Shown: positions 1 through 9,296 of the stretch, in pieces
How positions within the stretch are numbered: the stretch's first letter is position 1
How the letters are laid out: every line of letters starts with the position of its first letter
DNA from: Aquimarina sp. U1-2
GTDB lineage: Bacteria > Bacteroidota > Bacteroidia > Flavobacteriales > Flavobacteriaceae
NCBI RefSeq assembly: GCF_017897595.1
Contig: NZ_JAGKIK010000023.1
Span: 1-48,640, forward strand
Length of the DNA: 48,640 nucleotides
Direction of reading: 5' to 3'
Position numbers and translations under genes: made by a program
Notes under the pieces: generated by a model
The model's database searches: none
The model's input: the letters and a program-made list of their open reading frames with translations, nothing else
What the model was told of the DNA's origin: nothing

Positions 1-3
1 AGA

Positions 4-66
4 AAATTTATTTCTTTCACAAACTGCCTCCATAAATCAAGAGGTAGTTGAGAAAGAAATAAATTT
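4..66. terminator. Long inverted repeat, probable terminator after the efflux operon
   Basis: The left arm (4-30) and right arm (41-66) are reverse complements: 15 perfectly paired bases at the base of the stem, then further pairing with one mismatch, a one-base bulge and another mismatch, around a 10-base loop. It lies just past the stop codon of the last gene of the minus-strand efflux operon, about 80 bases downstream. The stem is AT-rich at its base, and the T tract on the minus strand is short. A bidirectional terminator is the simplest reading; the end of a small palindromic repeat element is the alternative. Confidence 0.55.
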
Positions 67-146
67 AGCGCAAAGGCATGATGTCGGATAAGTAACAACT
101 GTCAGATCAAGTAGTGGCTACTACAGCTTATTAGCTGTGTAATTAT

Positions 147-809
147 TTACACAATCTCTCCATCCAACAAATTAATGATGCGAGAACCGTAACTAGTATT
201 TTTTTCTGAATGGGTGACTTGGATGATTGTTACTCCTTCGTTATTTAGCTCTTTGAAAATTTCCATGATTTCTTCTCCTTGCTTAGAGTTTAGATTTCCA
301 GTTGGTTCATCGGCAAGTATAAGTTTAGGGTTAGCGATAAGTGCCCTGGCAATCCCAACTAATTGTTGTTGCCCACCACTTAGCTGTGGCGGGAAAAGAT
401 CTTTTTTGCCTACAATATTAAAGCGATCTAACATATCGGCTACTAAAGCCTTTCGTTCAGACCCACCGTGCTTTTTGTACAACAGGGGCATTTCCAGATT
501 TTCTTTTACCGTTAATTCATCAATCAAATGATATGACTGAAACACAAAACCGATATATTGCTTGTATAAATTTGCTCTATGTTTTTCTTTAAGCGTGTGC
601 ACAGGTTCATCAAGAAAGGTATACTCACCTTCATTAAACCCATCTAGCATTCCAACTACATTGAGTAAAGTTGTTTTTCCAGATCCCGAAGGCCCCATTA
701 TTGAAATAAAATCTCCTTCGTGTACCCAAAGGTTTACATCCTTAAGCAGGAATGTTTTTTGACCTCCAGATTGTACCCATTTTGATATTTTATTTAGTTG
801 TAATAACAT
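147..809 (-). CDS. ABC transporter ATP-binding protein, MacB/LolD type, divergent (operon end)
   Basis: This 220-residue ATPase should power the FtsX-type permeases encoded immediately upstream. Walker A is GPSGSGKTT (residues 39-47), the Q-loop glutamine is Q91, the signature LSGGQ begins at 143, Walker B ends in D167-E168, and the switch histidine is H200. It follows the permease at 822 by 12 bases and is the last gene of the operon. Two positions are odd. The residue after LSGGQQQ is Leu150, where an Arg is usual (the sister ATPase at 14968 has LSGGQQQRVAIARA). The D-loop reads NLNS where NLDS is usual. The catalytic Glu and His are intact, so it may still hydrolyse ATP, perhaps as the weaker partner of a heterodimer with the other ATPase. 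Family assignment is secure; the specific partner is inferred. Confidence 0.9.
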   Translation of the reverse strand: MLLQLNKISKWVQSGGQKTFLLKDVNLWVHEGDFISIMGPSGSGKTTLLNVVGMLDGFNEGEYTFLDEPVHTLKEKHRANLYKQYIGFVFQSYHLIDELTVKENLEMPLLYKKHGGSERKALVADMLDRFNIVGKKDLFPPQLSGGQQQLVGIARALIANPKLILADEPTGNLNSKQGEEIMEIFKELNNEGVTIIQVTHSEKNTSYGSRIINLLDGEIV

Positions 810-821
810 AGTATTTGTTTT

Positions 822-3236
822 TTATTCTGTTCGTAAACTGTTAACCGGATTGGCTACTGCAGCTTTAATCACCTGAAAACCTACAGTTACAAACGCAATC
901 AGTAGTGCAATTACAGTAGCAGAGGTAAAAAGCCACCAGCTCATTTCGATTTTATATGCAAAATTCTCAAGCCATTTGTATCCAAGGTAGTATGCCAAAG
1001 GACTTGCTATTACCATTGCCAAAAGCACTAGTTTTAGAAAATCTTTAAGATGCATTGATGTGATCCCCATAATAGAAGCTCCTAACACACGTCTTATCCC
1101 AACTTCTTTTTTACGTTGTTCTGTGGTGAAAGATGCCAGACCAAATAATCCTATACAGGCTATAAAAATGGCAATAAACATAAAGCTAAAAACAACCTTA
1201 GACGTTTGTGTTTCTGTCACATAGTTTTTCTCAAAATCCTGATCCAGAAACGAATATTCAAAAGGGATTTCTGGATTTATCTTTTGCCAGGTATTTTTGA
1301 TACTAGCAATAGTACTTTGATAATCTACTCCATCTCGTAATGTTGCTATGAAATAATTGGCCTGCCCACTCGTGATTCTGGTAATCCCAAATGGTGTTAT
1401 GGGTTCATGAAGACTTTTGTAATTAAAATCTTTGATGACTCCAATAATCTCTAAATGAAATTTTTCTTTATCCCATTCATAATAGATCTTTCGCCCAATT
1501 GCATTTTCTGGCTCGTATCCTAGATTTTTTACAGCCATTTCATTAAGAATGATCCCTAATGAATCCTTGGATGTATTTGTAGAGAAAGCTCTGCCGTGTA
1601 GTAATGTATACCCTAAGGTTTTTACATAACCTTCTTGCGATCTAGCAAAATGGGTCCACACATGATCTTCCATGGTTTTATCTTCGGCATAGAAAGAATT
1701 ATCACTCAACATTTCAAAACCAGGATAACTATCTCCTGCACTAGCCGAAACGACATCCGGGTTTTTCAATAATTCTGTTTTAAACGTCTCATAACTGTTT
1801 GCAGCTACCTCGCTGCGTAGCGGAATTACAAGCTGTTGATCTTTTTTAAATCCGAGATCTTTCTTTTGTAAAAATTCCATTTGCTGCCATATAATTCCTC
1901 CTACCAAAATAAGTGATGCCGAAACGGTAAATTGAAAAACGACTAGTCCTTTTCGTATCGCTATTGCCGAAAATGAGTTGACAAGTTTTCCTTTTAGTGT
2001 TGTAATAGGTGCGAACGAGGAAAGATAAAATGCAGGGTACAATCCTGATAGCAATCCCGTTAACAAGGTAAAGCCCAAAATCCAATAAACAATACTTGGA
2101 TATTGTGCTAATGCAAGTTCTTTGCCCGTAAGTATATTAAAAGTTGGTAACATAAGAAATACTAAGGCAATCGCAATGCCCAGAGATAGGACGCACAATA
2201 ACATTGATTCTCCTAAAAATTGAAAGATAAGCGCCTCTCTTTTGGCTCCAAGCACTTTTCGCATACCAACTTCTCTGGCTCTTTTTTCGGATCGCGCAGT
2301 GGAAAGATTCATGAAATTAATACACGCAATTAATAACAAGAATGCAGCAATAGCACTAAAAATGTAAATGTAAGTCATGCTTCCATTTGCAGCTACTTCC
2401 CATTGAAGGTCTGAAGTTAAGTAAATACTAGCCAGTGGTTGCAAAAAAATTCTTTTCGTAATACCAGGAGTAGTCATATCTGGCATTATATATTTATCGA
2501 CAAAAGCAGGAAACTTTGCTTCAAGTTGAGATGCACTACTTCCTTTTTTAAGTTTTATATAGGTATAAAAAAGGTTATTCGTCGCCCAGTTTTTTTGTTG
2601 ATCGATCCATTGTCCCATATCAGAGTTTTTCATGGACAAAAAGATGTTTCCATTGATATGTGATCTGTATTTATCTTTAAAAACTCCTTTTACCGAATAT
2701 TCATTTTTGGCATACGGTATCTCAATACCAATAACTTTGTTTATCGGATTGACATCCCCGAACATCTTTTTGGAAACTTCTTCAGAAATCACAATGCTAT
2801 TAGGCTGATTTAAAGCAGTTTTTGGATCTCCATAAACAAAATCATAGGTAAGTACTTTAAAAAAGGTTGAATCGGCATAGTAACCATGGTTCACATAGAA
2901 TTGTTTGTTTTTGGTTTCATCCTTGAGCAAAAACTTCTCTACATTGGGAAATTTCAACATTCTGGCAGCCTCTTCGATTTCGGGATAATCATTTTTAAGT
3001 CCTTCTGCCATAGGCGCAGAAACTGTAGCAATCTGATCATCTAACGCTTCCATGGCAACTCTATAAATTTGATCGGCATCGGTATGATGTTTATCATAAC
3101 TCGTTTCATCCATGATATATAGTGTAAGCAACAAACAGGTAGCCAACCCAACGGATAATCCAAAAATGTTAATCATTGAAAAGAGCTTGTTCTTAAGTAA
3201 GTTTCGCCACGCGATTTTGATATAATTTTTAAACAT
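822..3236 (-). CDS. FtsX/MacB-type ABC transporter permease (fifth of five)
   Basis: This 804-residue inner-membrane permease belongs to the MacB-like (type VII) ABC family. The order is: TM1 near residues 20-42, a periplasmic MacB_PCD-type domain to about 285, TM2-TM5 between about 288 and 450, a second periplasmic domain, and TM6-TM8 at the C-terminus. The coupling-helix motif occurs in both halves (REVGMRKVLGA and KEVGIRRVLGA), so one chain carries two fused 4-TM units. MacB-family proteins use such a scaffold for mechanotransmission to an adaptor and TolC rather than for carrying substrate through the membrane. The gene lies 36 bases after the previous permease and 12 before the terminal ATPase. 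The start ATG has the A-rich leader shared by all five paralogues. Substrate unknown. Confidence 0.9.
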   Translation of the reverse strand: MFKNYIKIAWRNLLKNKLFSMINIFGLSVGLATCLLLTLYIMDETSYDKHHTDADQIYRVAMEALDDQIATVSAPMAEGLKNDYPEIEEAARMLKFPNVEKFLLKDETKNKQFYVNHGYYADSTFFKVLTYDFVYGDPKTALNQPNSIVISEEVSKKMFGDVNPINKVIGIEIPYAKNEYSVKGVFKDKYRSHINGNIFLSMKNSDMGQWIDQQKNWATNNLFYTYIKLKKGSSASQLEAKFPAFVDKYIMPDMTTPGITKRIFLQPLASIYLTSDLQWEVAANGSMTYIYIFSAIAAFLLLIACINFMNLSTARSEKRAREVGMRKVLGAKREALIFQFLGESMLLCVLSLGIAIALVFLMLPTFNILTGKELALAQYPSIVYWILGFTLLTGLLSGLYPAFYLSSFAPITTLKGKLVNSFSAIAIRKGLVVFQFTVSASLILVGGIIWQQMEFLQKKDLGFKKDQQLVIPLRSEVAANSYETFKTELLKNPDVVSASAGDSYPGFEMLSDNSFYAEDKTMEDHVWTHFARSQEGYVKTLGYTLLHGRAFSTNTSKDSLGIILNEMAVKNLGYEPENAIGRKIYYEWDKEKFHLEIIGVIKDFNYKSLHEPITPFGITRITSGQANYFIATLRDGVDYQSTIASIKNTWQKINPEIPFEYSFLDQDFEKNYVTETQTSKVVFSFMFIAIFIACIGLFGLASFTTEQRKKEVGIRRVLGASIMGITSMHLKDFLKLVLLAMVIASPLAYYLGYKWLENFAYKIEMSWWLFTSATVIALLIAFVTVGFQVIKAAVANPVNSLRTE

Positions 3237-3272
3237 AACTTTTTCGTTTTTTGATACTGAAGATTTAATAAA

Positions 3273-5696
3273 TTATTCTGCTTTCAGGCTATTTACTGGA
3301 TTCATCGATGCAGCCTTAAAGCTTTTCCAGCCAATGGTTATAAAAGCAATACACAAGGTGATTAGTCCCGCTAATGCAAATATCCACCACTCTAGTTGTA
3401 TTCGATACGCAAAATCTTGCAACCAGATATTCATCAAATAAAAACCTAACGGAAATGCTATTAAAAATGAAATGAAGACCAGTTTTAAGAAATCGACAGA
3501 CAGCATCGCCATAATCTGAGATATACTAGAGCCCAACACTTTTCTGATCCCAATTTCTTTAAAGCGCTGTTCTGCGGTAAAAGTAATGAGTCCAAAAAGG
3601 CCCAGACATGCTACAAATATGGTGAGCAAAGCAAATATTCTAAGGATGGCACTCATTTTTTGCTCTTTGATATAGGTTCGGTTATATAATTCATCTAACA
3701 ATCCATAGCTAAACGGTTCTCCAGAGTTGAAACCTTTCCATAAGCCCTCGGCACTTGCAATCAGTCCTACCATATCAGCTGTTTTTGCTCGAACAATAAG
3801 ACCCGAACTCTTATTATTCAGCATTATGAGTTGATCAATGGGTTCATGTAACGAATTGAAGTGGAAATCTTGAACTACTCCAATCACCGTATATACTTTA
3901 ATGCCTCCTTCATTATTGATGGCCATAGTTACGGTCTTTCCAACAGCGTCATCTGCAAATCCCATAATCTTTGCAGAAGTTTCGTTAATGATCATGTTAT
4001 TTGCTTCTGCACCAAAGTCTTCAGAAAAATTTCTGCCTGCAACAAGTTTCATTCCCATGGTCGGAATGTATTGTTCGTCAATATGATAAACAATACTTCT
4101 TCGAATTGCTTCAGAATTCTGACCTGGGTAAATGCTGGTCATATTTGTATACGAAGGTCCCGCGGGAATATGTCCAGACATTGTTATATTAGAAACCCTA
4201 GGATCTTTGGCCAATTGTTCCTTAAAAACCTCTTCATCTGTTCCTAGCATCCACGAATCTCTTAACACTAACATCTGATCTTTTTGATAGCCGATATCTT
4301 TATTTTGTATGAATGCCATTTGTTGATCTACCACTAGAGTAGCAATGATAAGTCCGACAGATATCATAAACTGAAAAACAACCAAACCACTTCGTAGACC
4401 TTTGGTTTTTCCGGTGTTAACAAACTTGTTCTTAAGTGCTGTAATAGGTTTAAATGAAGACAAGAAAAACGCAGGATAACTTCCTGCCAAAAGACTTATA
4501 AGCAACCCAGCTATTCCGAAGTACATTAAAATTCTGGGTTCCATGATATAAGATAAATTCAGTGCCTTGCCAGATAACGTATTGAATAATGGCAGTACTA
4601 TTATAACGGCAATCATTGCTATAGCCATTGCAATGATGGTTGCAATACATGATTCTGCCAAAAATTGTTTGATCAACCCTTTTTTTGAAGACCCTAATAC
4701 TTTTTTAACGCCTACCTCTTTGGCTCTTTTGGAAGCGGCGGCGGTAGAAAGATTCATAAAATTGATACATGCAATAAGCAATATAAATATGGCTATAGCG
4801 CTAAAAATATACACCGTTTTTATATCACCCCCTGGTTCGAGATTAGTGACATCGGCAAAATCTGAATGTAAATGAATATCGGTTAGAGGTTGCAGAAAAA
4901 GTCCTATTTCATTTCCCTGCTTAAATTCTTCAAAAGTCATACCCATTGACTGTTGTATCTGGGGACCCATATATTTCTCAACTATCCCAGGCAACTTACT
5001 TTCCGTTGCTTTAAAATCTGCTCGGTTATCAAGGAGTAAATAATTGTGATATCCGGATTCTATCCATCGTGCCTCTTTTGCATGAGCTAATCCTTCTAGA
5101 GCCCCAAATACATCAAAATGAAAATGAGAATTGTCGGGTAATTTTTGCATCACTCCGGTAACCTTAAATTGCTGATTCCATTCTTTAAAATCAAGTGTTT
5201 TTCCTATGGGGTCTTCATTTCCGAAGTATTTTGAAGCCAATTCTTGAGTAACAATAATGGAATTTGGCTCTTTTAATGCAGTTTTCGAATTCCCTTTGAG
5301 GAAAGGAATGGTAAATATTTCGAAAAAATTAGAATCTACGTATGCAAATTTATTATCCCTAAAGGTTTGGTTTTGATAAGAAATTTGGGGTGTTCCCTGA
5401 GATTTAAGACGGGTCGCTTGAAGCACTTCTGGGAATTCTTCTTGAAGTGTGGAAGCCACAGGGCCAGGAGTAACCGCTTCTTTAATCAACTCGCCATTCA
5501 TCTTACCCTTAAGGACAACGCGTACAATTTGATCTGATTTTTCGTGAAAACGATCGTAACTCAATTCATCTGAAACAAAAAGAAATATGATTAAAGCGGC
5601 TGCAATACCAATGGATAAGCCTAAGATATTGATTGCAAATAATCCTTTATGTTTCAAAAGGGTTCTCCATGCAATTTTTATATGATTGTTAAACAT
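3273..5696 (-). CDS. FtsX/MacB-type ABC transporter permease (fourth of five)
   Basis: This 807-residue protein has the same two-unit architecture as its neighbours: one N-terminal membrane segment (about 19-42), a large periplasmic domain, four central membrane segments starting at about residue 290 (TVYIFSAIAIFILLIACINF), a second periplasmic domain and three C-terminal segments. The coupling motifs KEVGVKKVLGS and KEIGIRKVLGS appear once in each half. The C-terminus NPVNSLKAE matches the family signature end. It is preceded by a 46-base gap holding a small GC-rich palindrome (5714-5727). Sequence divergence from the other four copies suggests an old duplication kept under selection. Its distinct role, for example in substrate choice, cannot be read from the sequence. 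Confidence 0.9.
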   Translation of the reverse strand: MFNNHIKIAWRTLLKHKGLFAINILGLSIGIAAALIIFLFVSDELSYDRFHEKSDQIVRVVLKGKMNGELIKEAVTPGPVASTLQEEFPEVLQATRLKSQGTPQISYQNQTFRDNKFAYVDSNFFEIFTIPFLKGNSKTALKEPNSIIVTQELASKYFGNEDPIGKTLDFKEWNQQFKVTGVMQKLPDNSHFHFDVFGALEGLAHAKEARWIESGYHNYLLLDNRADFKATESKLPGIVEKYMGPQIQQSMGMTFEEFKQGNEIGLFLQPLTDIHLHSDFADVTNLEPGGDIKTVYIFSAIAIFILLIACINFMNLSTAAASKRAKEVGVKKVLGSSKKGLIKQFLAESCIATIIAMAIAMIAVIIVLPLFNTLSGKALNLSYIMEPRILMYFGIAGLLISLLAGSYPAFFLSSFKPITALKNKFVNTGKTKGLRSGLVVFQFMISVGLIIATLVVDQQMAFIQNKDIGYQKDQMLVLRDSWMLGTDEEVFKEQLAKDPRVSNITMSGHIPAGPSYTNMTSIYPGQNSEAIRRSIVYHIDEQYIPTMGMKLVAGRNFSEDFGAEANNMIINETSAKIMGFADDAVGKTVTMAINNEGGIKVYTVIGVVQDFHFNSLHEPIDQLIMLNNKSSGLIVRAKTADMVGLIASAEGLWKGFNSGEPFSYGLLDELYNRTYIKEQKMSAILRIFALLTIFVACLGLFGLITFTAEQRFKEIGIRKVLGSSISQIMAMLSVDFLKLVFISFLIAFPLGFYLMNIWLQDFAYRIQLEWWIFALAGLITLCIAFITIGWKSFKAASMNPVNSLKAE

Positions 5697-5713
5697 GATT
5701 TAATGTTTTTTGA

Positions 5714-5727
5714 TCCGCCACGGCGGA
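5714..5727. repeat. Short GC-rich palindrome (dispersed repeat type)
   Basis: TCCGCCACGGCGGA is a 6-bp stem with a 2-base loop. It stands out against the AT-rich surroundings in the gap between two permease genes. Palindromes of this kind are common interspersed repeats in flavobacterial intergenic DNA. It sits inside the operon, so it could influence mRNA stability or processing between the two permease cistrons. There is no T tract that would make it an obvious terminator. Confidence 0.5.
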
Positions 5728-5742
5728 CAAGTTGATTTCTAA

Positions 5743-8163
5743 TTATTCATCTCTAAGTGCATCTACCGGATTACCATTAGCCGCCATATAACTTTGCCAA
5801 CTTACCGTTAATAAAGTAACGCCCAGTGCCGCAAGTCCTGCCAGTACAAATATCCACCAGCTCATCGTTGTTTTTACGGCAAAATTTTCGAGCCATAAAC
5901 TCATCGCATACCACGCAACAGGAATCGCAATAACAAAAGCAATACCCACCCATTTGATGAAGTCGATGTTGAGCAACTTTAGTATTTTAAAAACCGAAGC
6001 GCCATTCACCTTTCTAATACCGATTTCCTTTTTACGTTGTATACAGGTATACGAAGTTAACCCAAAAAGTCCGAGGGCCGCAATAAAGATGGCTAAAGCT
6101 GTAAATATGCTGAAGGCGTCATTAAACTTGGTATCTTCATCATATTGAGCCTGAAACTTTTGATCAAGAAACGTGTAATCGAAGGTACGTTGCGGTTGTA
6201 TTTGGGTCCATTTTTCTTGTATCTTAGAAATAGTGGTACTTAACCCACCACTAGACGCAACAGTTTTATCTAATTTTACCAGCAAATTGCTTCTACTGTT
6301 ACGATGTAAAATAATAGTTGGCAAGACCTCTTTTTTTAATCCAAAATGATGATAATTTTCTATCACACCAGCAATTATCCAGTCCCTACCAAAAAAGCCT
6401 ATCGTTTTATGTACTGCATCTTCTGGGTTAAAAATTTCAATTTCCCGCATACAGGCTTCATTGATAAGAATCGTATTACTTTCTCTGCTTGGTTCTCCAA
6501 TAAAATTTGATCCTGCTAGCAATTTAATATCCAATACATCGAGATAGTTTTTGTCTACTCTATAATTGTAAAATGTTTTCTTTGAATCTTCGACTCCATT
6601 AGGATATTTCAGTCCCGTAAATGATGATAAGTTATCATAACTATCACCGGGATAGGTCTGGCTTTTAGCAATATTTTGTACAAAAGGTAATTTTTTAAGT
6701 TCGGTTTCTAGCATTTTATATCTGTTCTTCATCAAAGAATCTGATACTTCGTTTAAAAATTCTCCTTGAAAAGAAACCACCTGATCAACTTGCGCCCCAA
6801 AGGGTTGCTCTTTTATAAAATTTATTTGTCTTGTTACAACAATGGTTCCTATTAGTAATACAATTGTTGCTAAAAACTGTGTTATGATAAGCCCTTTTCT
6901 AATGTTTAATCCTTGCGCAGAAGCACGCACTTTACCTCTAAGCGCTTTTGTTGGCGTGTAATTACTAAGCAAAATAGCGGGGTACAGTCCTGCCAGTAGC
7001 ATTCCCAATAGGATGACGCCTAAAACAGGTAAGAAGTTAATACTACTACTTTGGTTGAAGTAGAGTTCTTTTCCTGTAAAAGTATTATAAATTGGTAATA
7101 CAATAACAGCAATACCTATTGCTATTGCGATAGCTATGCTATTTAAAACCAACGACTCAATTAATGATTGAAAAATGACTTGTCTTTTTTGAGCTCCTAC
7201 CACCTTTCTAACTCCAATTTCTTTGGCGCGCTCCAGCGATTTTGTAGTTGAAAGATTAATATAATTAAGCCATGAAAGAATTAAAATTATAAAGGCTATG
7301 GCTGATAAAAACCTAATGCGTGTCACGCTTCCGTTAACTTCGGCTTCATAAGGCTTATCAGAATATAAATGAATTGCTTCTAAGGGTTCTATATTATACC
7401 GTTCTTCTTTATCATCTTCAAAATCACTAGCGATAATTTTGTCTCTTAAAATTGTTCTGTTTGCATTTTGATCAATCTTGATGTAAGTAAAAAAATTACA
7501 ATATGACCAATTCAATTTTGTTTGTTCTTCTGAAGCGAACCAATTATTATATGTCTTAAAAGAAATCAGGAAATTTGTTTTCATGTGCGTGTTTTTAGGA
7601 ATATCTTTTAAAATTCCTGTAACCGTTAGCACCACTTCTTGACCATTATAAAATCCTGATAAGGTTTTTCTTATCGGGTTTTGGTTACCAAATATTTTTT
7701 TTGCAAAAGATTCTGTAAGAACAATTGAATTTGGTGCTGTAAGCACCTTATTGCTCTCACCTTCTAAAATCGGGTACTTAAAAACATCTAGATAGGTTTC
7801 ATCGGTTAAAGAGCCATTGATCTCTTCAATTATTTTTTCATCATATTTAAATGTGACTTTTTCTAAACGATAGATTCTAACTTGCTCTAATACCTCAGGA
7901 AATTCTTGTTTTAAGGTGGGCCCAATGTAATTAGAAGTCTGTGCATCAGATTCTTCAAAAGTTTCTCCTACCAAAGCATCCATGTACACTCTGTATACAT
8001 TTTCTGATCCTTTAAACGTATCATAGCTACGCTCATAATTCACATAAGCCATGATTAATATAAAAGATGCAATGCCTATGGCTAATCCAATGATATTGAT
8101 AAACGAATACAGTTTATTCTTCAACAGATATCTAATTGCTATTTTGAAATACAGCGTGTGCAT
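5743..8163 (-). CDS. FtsX/MacB-type ABC transporter permease (third of five)
   Basis: This 806-residue permease has the two-unit, eight-segment plan: TM1 about 20-42 (FINIIGLAIGIASFILIMAY), periplasmic domain one, TM2 from about 288 (RIRFLSAIAFIILILSWLNY), central segments, periplasmic domain two and three C-terminal segments ending NPVDALRDE. It is the most divergent of the five in its signature positions: the second coupling motif reads KEIGIRKVNGAS, with Asn where the others have Leu, and the first cluster has LNYINLS rather than INFMNLS. It starts 11 bases after the S41 peptidase stop, so its A-rich leader overlaps the last codons of the peptidase gene, consistent with translational coupling. 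Confidence 0.9.
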   Translation of the reverse strand: MHTLYFKIAIRYLLKNKLYSFINIIGLAIGIASFILIMAYVNYERSYDTFKGSENVYRVYMDALVGETFEESDAQTSNYIGPTLKQEFPEVLEQVRIYRLEKVTFKYDEKIIEEINGSLTDETYLDVFKYPILEGESNKVLTAPNSIVLTESFAKKIFGNQNPIRKTLSGFYNGQEVVLTVTGILKDIPKNTHMKTNFLISFKTYNNWFASEEQTKLNWSYCNFFTYIKIDQNANRTILRDKIIASDFEDDKEERYNIEPLEAIHLYSDKPYEAEVNGSVTRIRFLSAIAFIILILSWLNYINLSTTKSLERAKEIGVRKVVGAQKRQVIFQSLIESLVLNSIAIAIAIGIAVIVLPIYNTFTGKELYFNQSSSINFLPVLGVILLGMLLAGLYPAILLSNYTPTKALRGKVRASAQGLNIRKGLIITQFLATIVLLIGTIVVTRQINFIKEQPFGAQVDQVVSFQGEFLNEVSDSLMKNRYKMLETELKKLPFVQNIAKSQTYPGDSYDNLSSFTGLKYPNGVEDSKKTFYNYRVDKNYLDVLDIKLLAGSNFIGEPSRESNTILINEACMREIEIFNPEDAVHKTIGFFGRDWIIAGVIENYHHFGLKKEVLPTIILHRNSRSNLLVKLDKTVASSGGLSTTISKIQEKWTQIQPQRTFDYTFLDQKFQAQYDEDTKFNDAFSIFTALAIFIAALGLFGLTSYTCIQRKKEIGIRKVNGASVFKILKLLNIDFIKWVGIAFVIAIPVAWYAMSLWLENFAVKTTMSWWIFVLAGLAALGVTLLTVSWQSYMAANGNPVDALRDE

Positions 8164-8174
8164 GTTCTTTTGGT

Positions 8175-9278
8175 TTATGGTTTTTTGATCGATGACGTTG
8201 CTTTTTCCTTAAGCACTTCTAGAGCTTTTAAGAGTACTGTATCCGACCCCTCTTCGATATCTGAAATTGGATTTACGATCTGAATGTGAGGTGCTATTCC
8301 TTTCCCTTCATAATTGATCATATCTGCTGAAAAATATTGTTGATGTGATAGCGTAACCCACCAACCGTTTGGTAATTTAAAATCATCCATATCCGAGAAA
8401 ATACCTCGGGTATAGTCCCCTACAATGGTCACATTGGGTAGTTCATTCATCACCAATGTAAATACATCGGTAGCACTTGCAGAATAATCACTGGTAAGCA
8501 ACACCACTGGTTTTAAAAACTGTTTGTCTCCCATGGGTTTTAGGTACCAGGTTTTAAGGGGTGTAAACTCGTTAGTTCCTTTTTTCCTGGTTTTTTTTCG
8601 ATGTCCTACTATAGTTTGATCTGTAAATCTACCGGCAATGTGGTATGAGAACTTATCGTCACCACCTCCATTAAACCGAACATCGATAATCACCGCTTTC
8701 TTGTTTTCAAAAGCATTTATGGCATCGCTTAAAATAGCTTTTAATTTCCCTTTACTTATTCCTTGCATCGATCGAATGTCTATATAACCATATAGATCTG
8801 ATGTCGAATATCTTATAATCTTCTTCTCCTTTATAAATTCGGAAAACCCATGTGCGTGCAAAGTCGAACCTGTAACTTTTATAAGATCAGTGATATTTGG
8901 AGATTTTTTCTTTGACTTTGGAAATTTCTCGAGCATCCTGGTTGGTGTAGCATTTTCATTAAGCTTTACAATTTTTCCTTTTTTGTACTCGATTAAGTTG
9001 ACATGATCATCTTTCAATTCATTAACCATTTGACTGCATACCTCAAAAAGCGAGTCGTTAGATGTTTTTTCATTCACTAAAGGACGATATTTCTTGTACA
9101 CCTCATCCCAATCTACATTTTTGAGTTCAAAATTGGCATATCGATCATTAAACGCTGACCAAAGCTTTTCGAAATTCTCAATGGGCTTATCAACCTTGTC
9201 AATTTGAGCGATTAGCTTTTTAGTTGTTACTATAAAAATGGATAGTACGATTAGTATTTTAGATGTAGATGATTTCAT
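8175..9278 (-). CDS. Secreted S41-family (tricorn/C-terminal processing-like) peptidase
   Basis: This 367-residue serine peptidase of family S41 sits between permease genes. A signal peptide or N-terminal anchor covers about residues 7-24 (ILIVLSIFIVTTKKLIAQ). A helical N-domain (30-100, containing NVDWDEVYKKYRP) is typical of tricorn-core relatives. The core runs from about 160 to 345 with the RFNGGGDD loop (201-208), the nucleophile motif S268-A-T-D271 in LTSDYSASATD, and the C-terminal GKGIAPH motif (325-331). No PDZ domain is evident. It is 18 bases from the upstream permease stop and 11 from the next permease start, so it is co-expressed with the transporter. It probably acts in the periplasm, on a substrate or on the permease periplasmic domains; that part is inference. 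Confidence 0.85.
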   Translation of the reverse strand: MKSSTSKILIVLSIFIVTTKKLIAQIDKVDKPIENFEKLWSAFNDRYANFELKNVDWDEVYKKYRPLVNEKTSNDSLFEVCSQMVNELKDDHVNLIEYKKGKIVKLNENATPTRMLEKFPKSKKKSPNITDLIKVTGSTLHAHGFSEFIKEKKIIRYSTSDLYGYIDIRSMQGISKGKLKAILSDAINAFENKKAVIIDVRFNGGGDDKFSYHIAGRFTDQTIVGHRKKTRKKGTNEFTPLKTWYLKPMGDKQFLKPVVLLTSDYSASATDVFTLVMNELPNVTIVGDYTRGIFSDMDDFKLPNGWWVTLSHQQYFSADMINYEGKGIAPHIQIVNPISDIEEGSDTVLLKALEVLKEKATSSIKKP

Positions 9279-9296
9279 TTTTTATTGATGATTTTA

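Noticed and set aside
3861..4247. Open frames opposite the permease genes (and many similar ones elsewhere)
   Set aside because: They lie on the opposite strand within conserved coding regions and show no family motifs, signal sequences or leaders, so they are treated as chance open frames.
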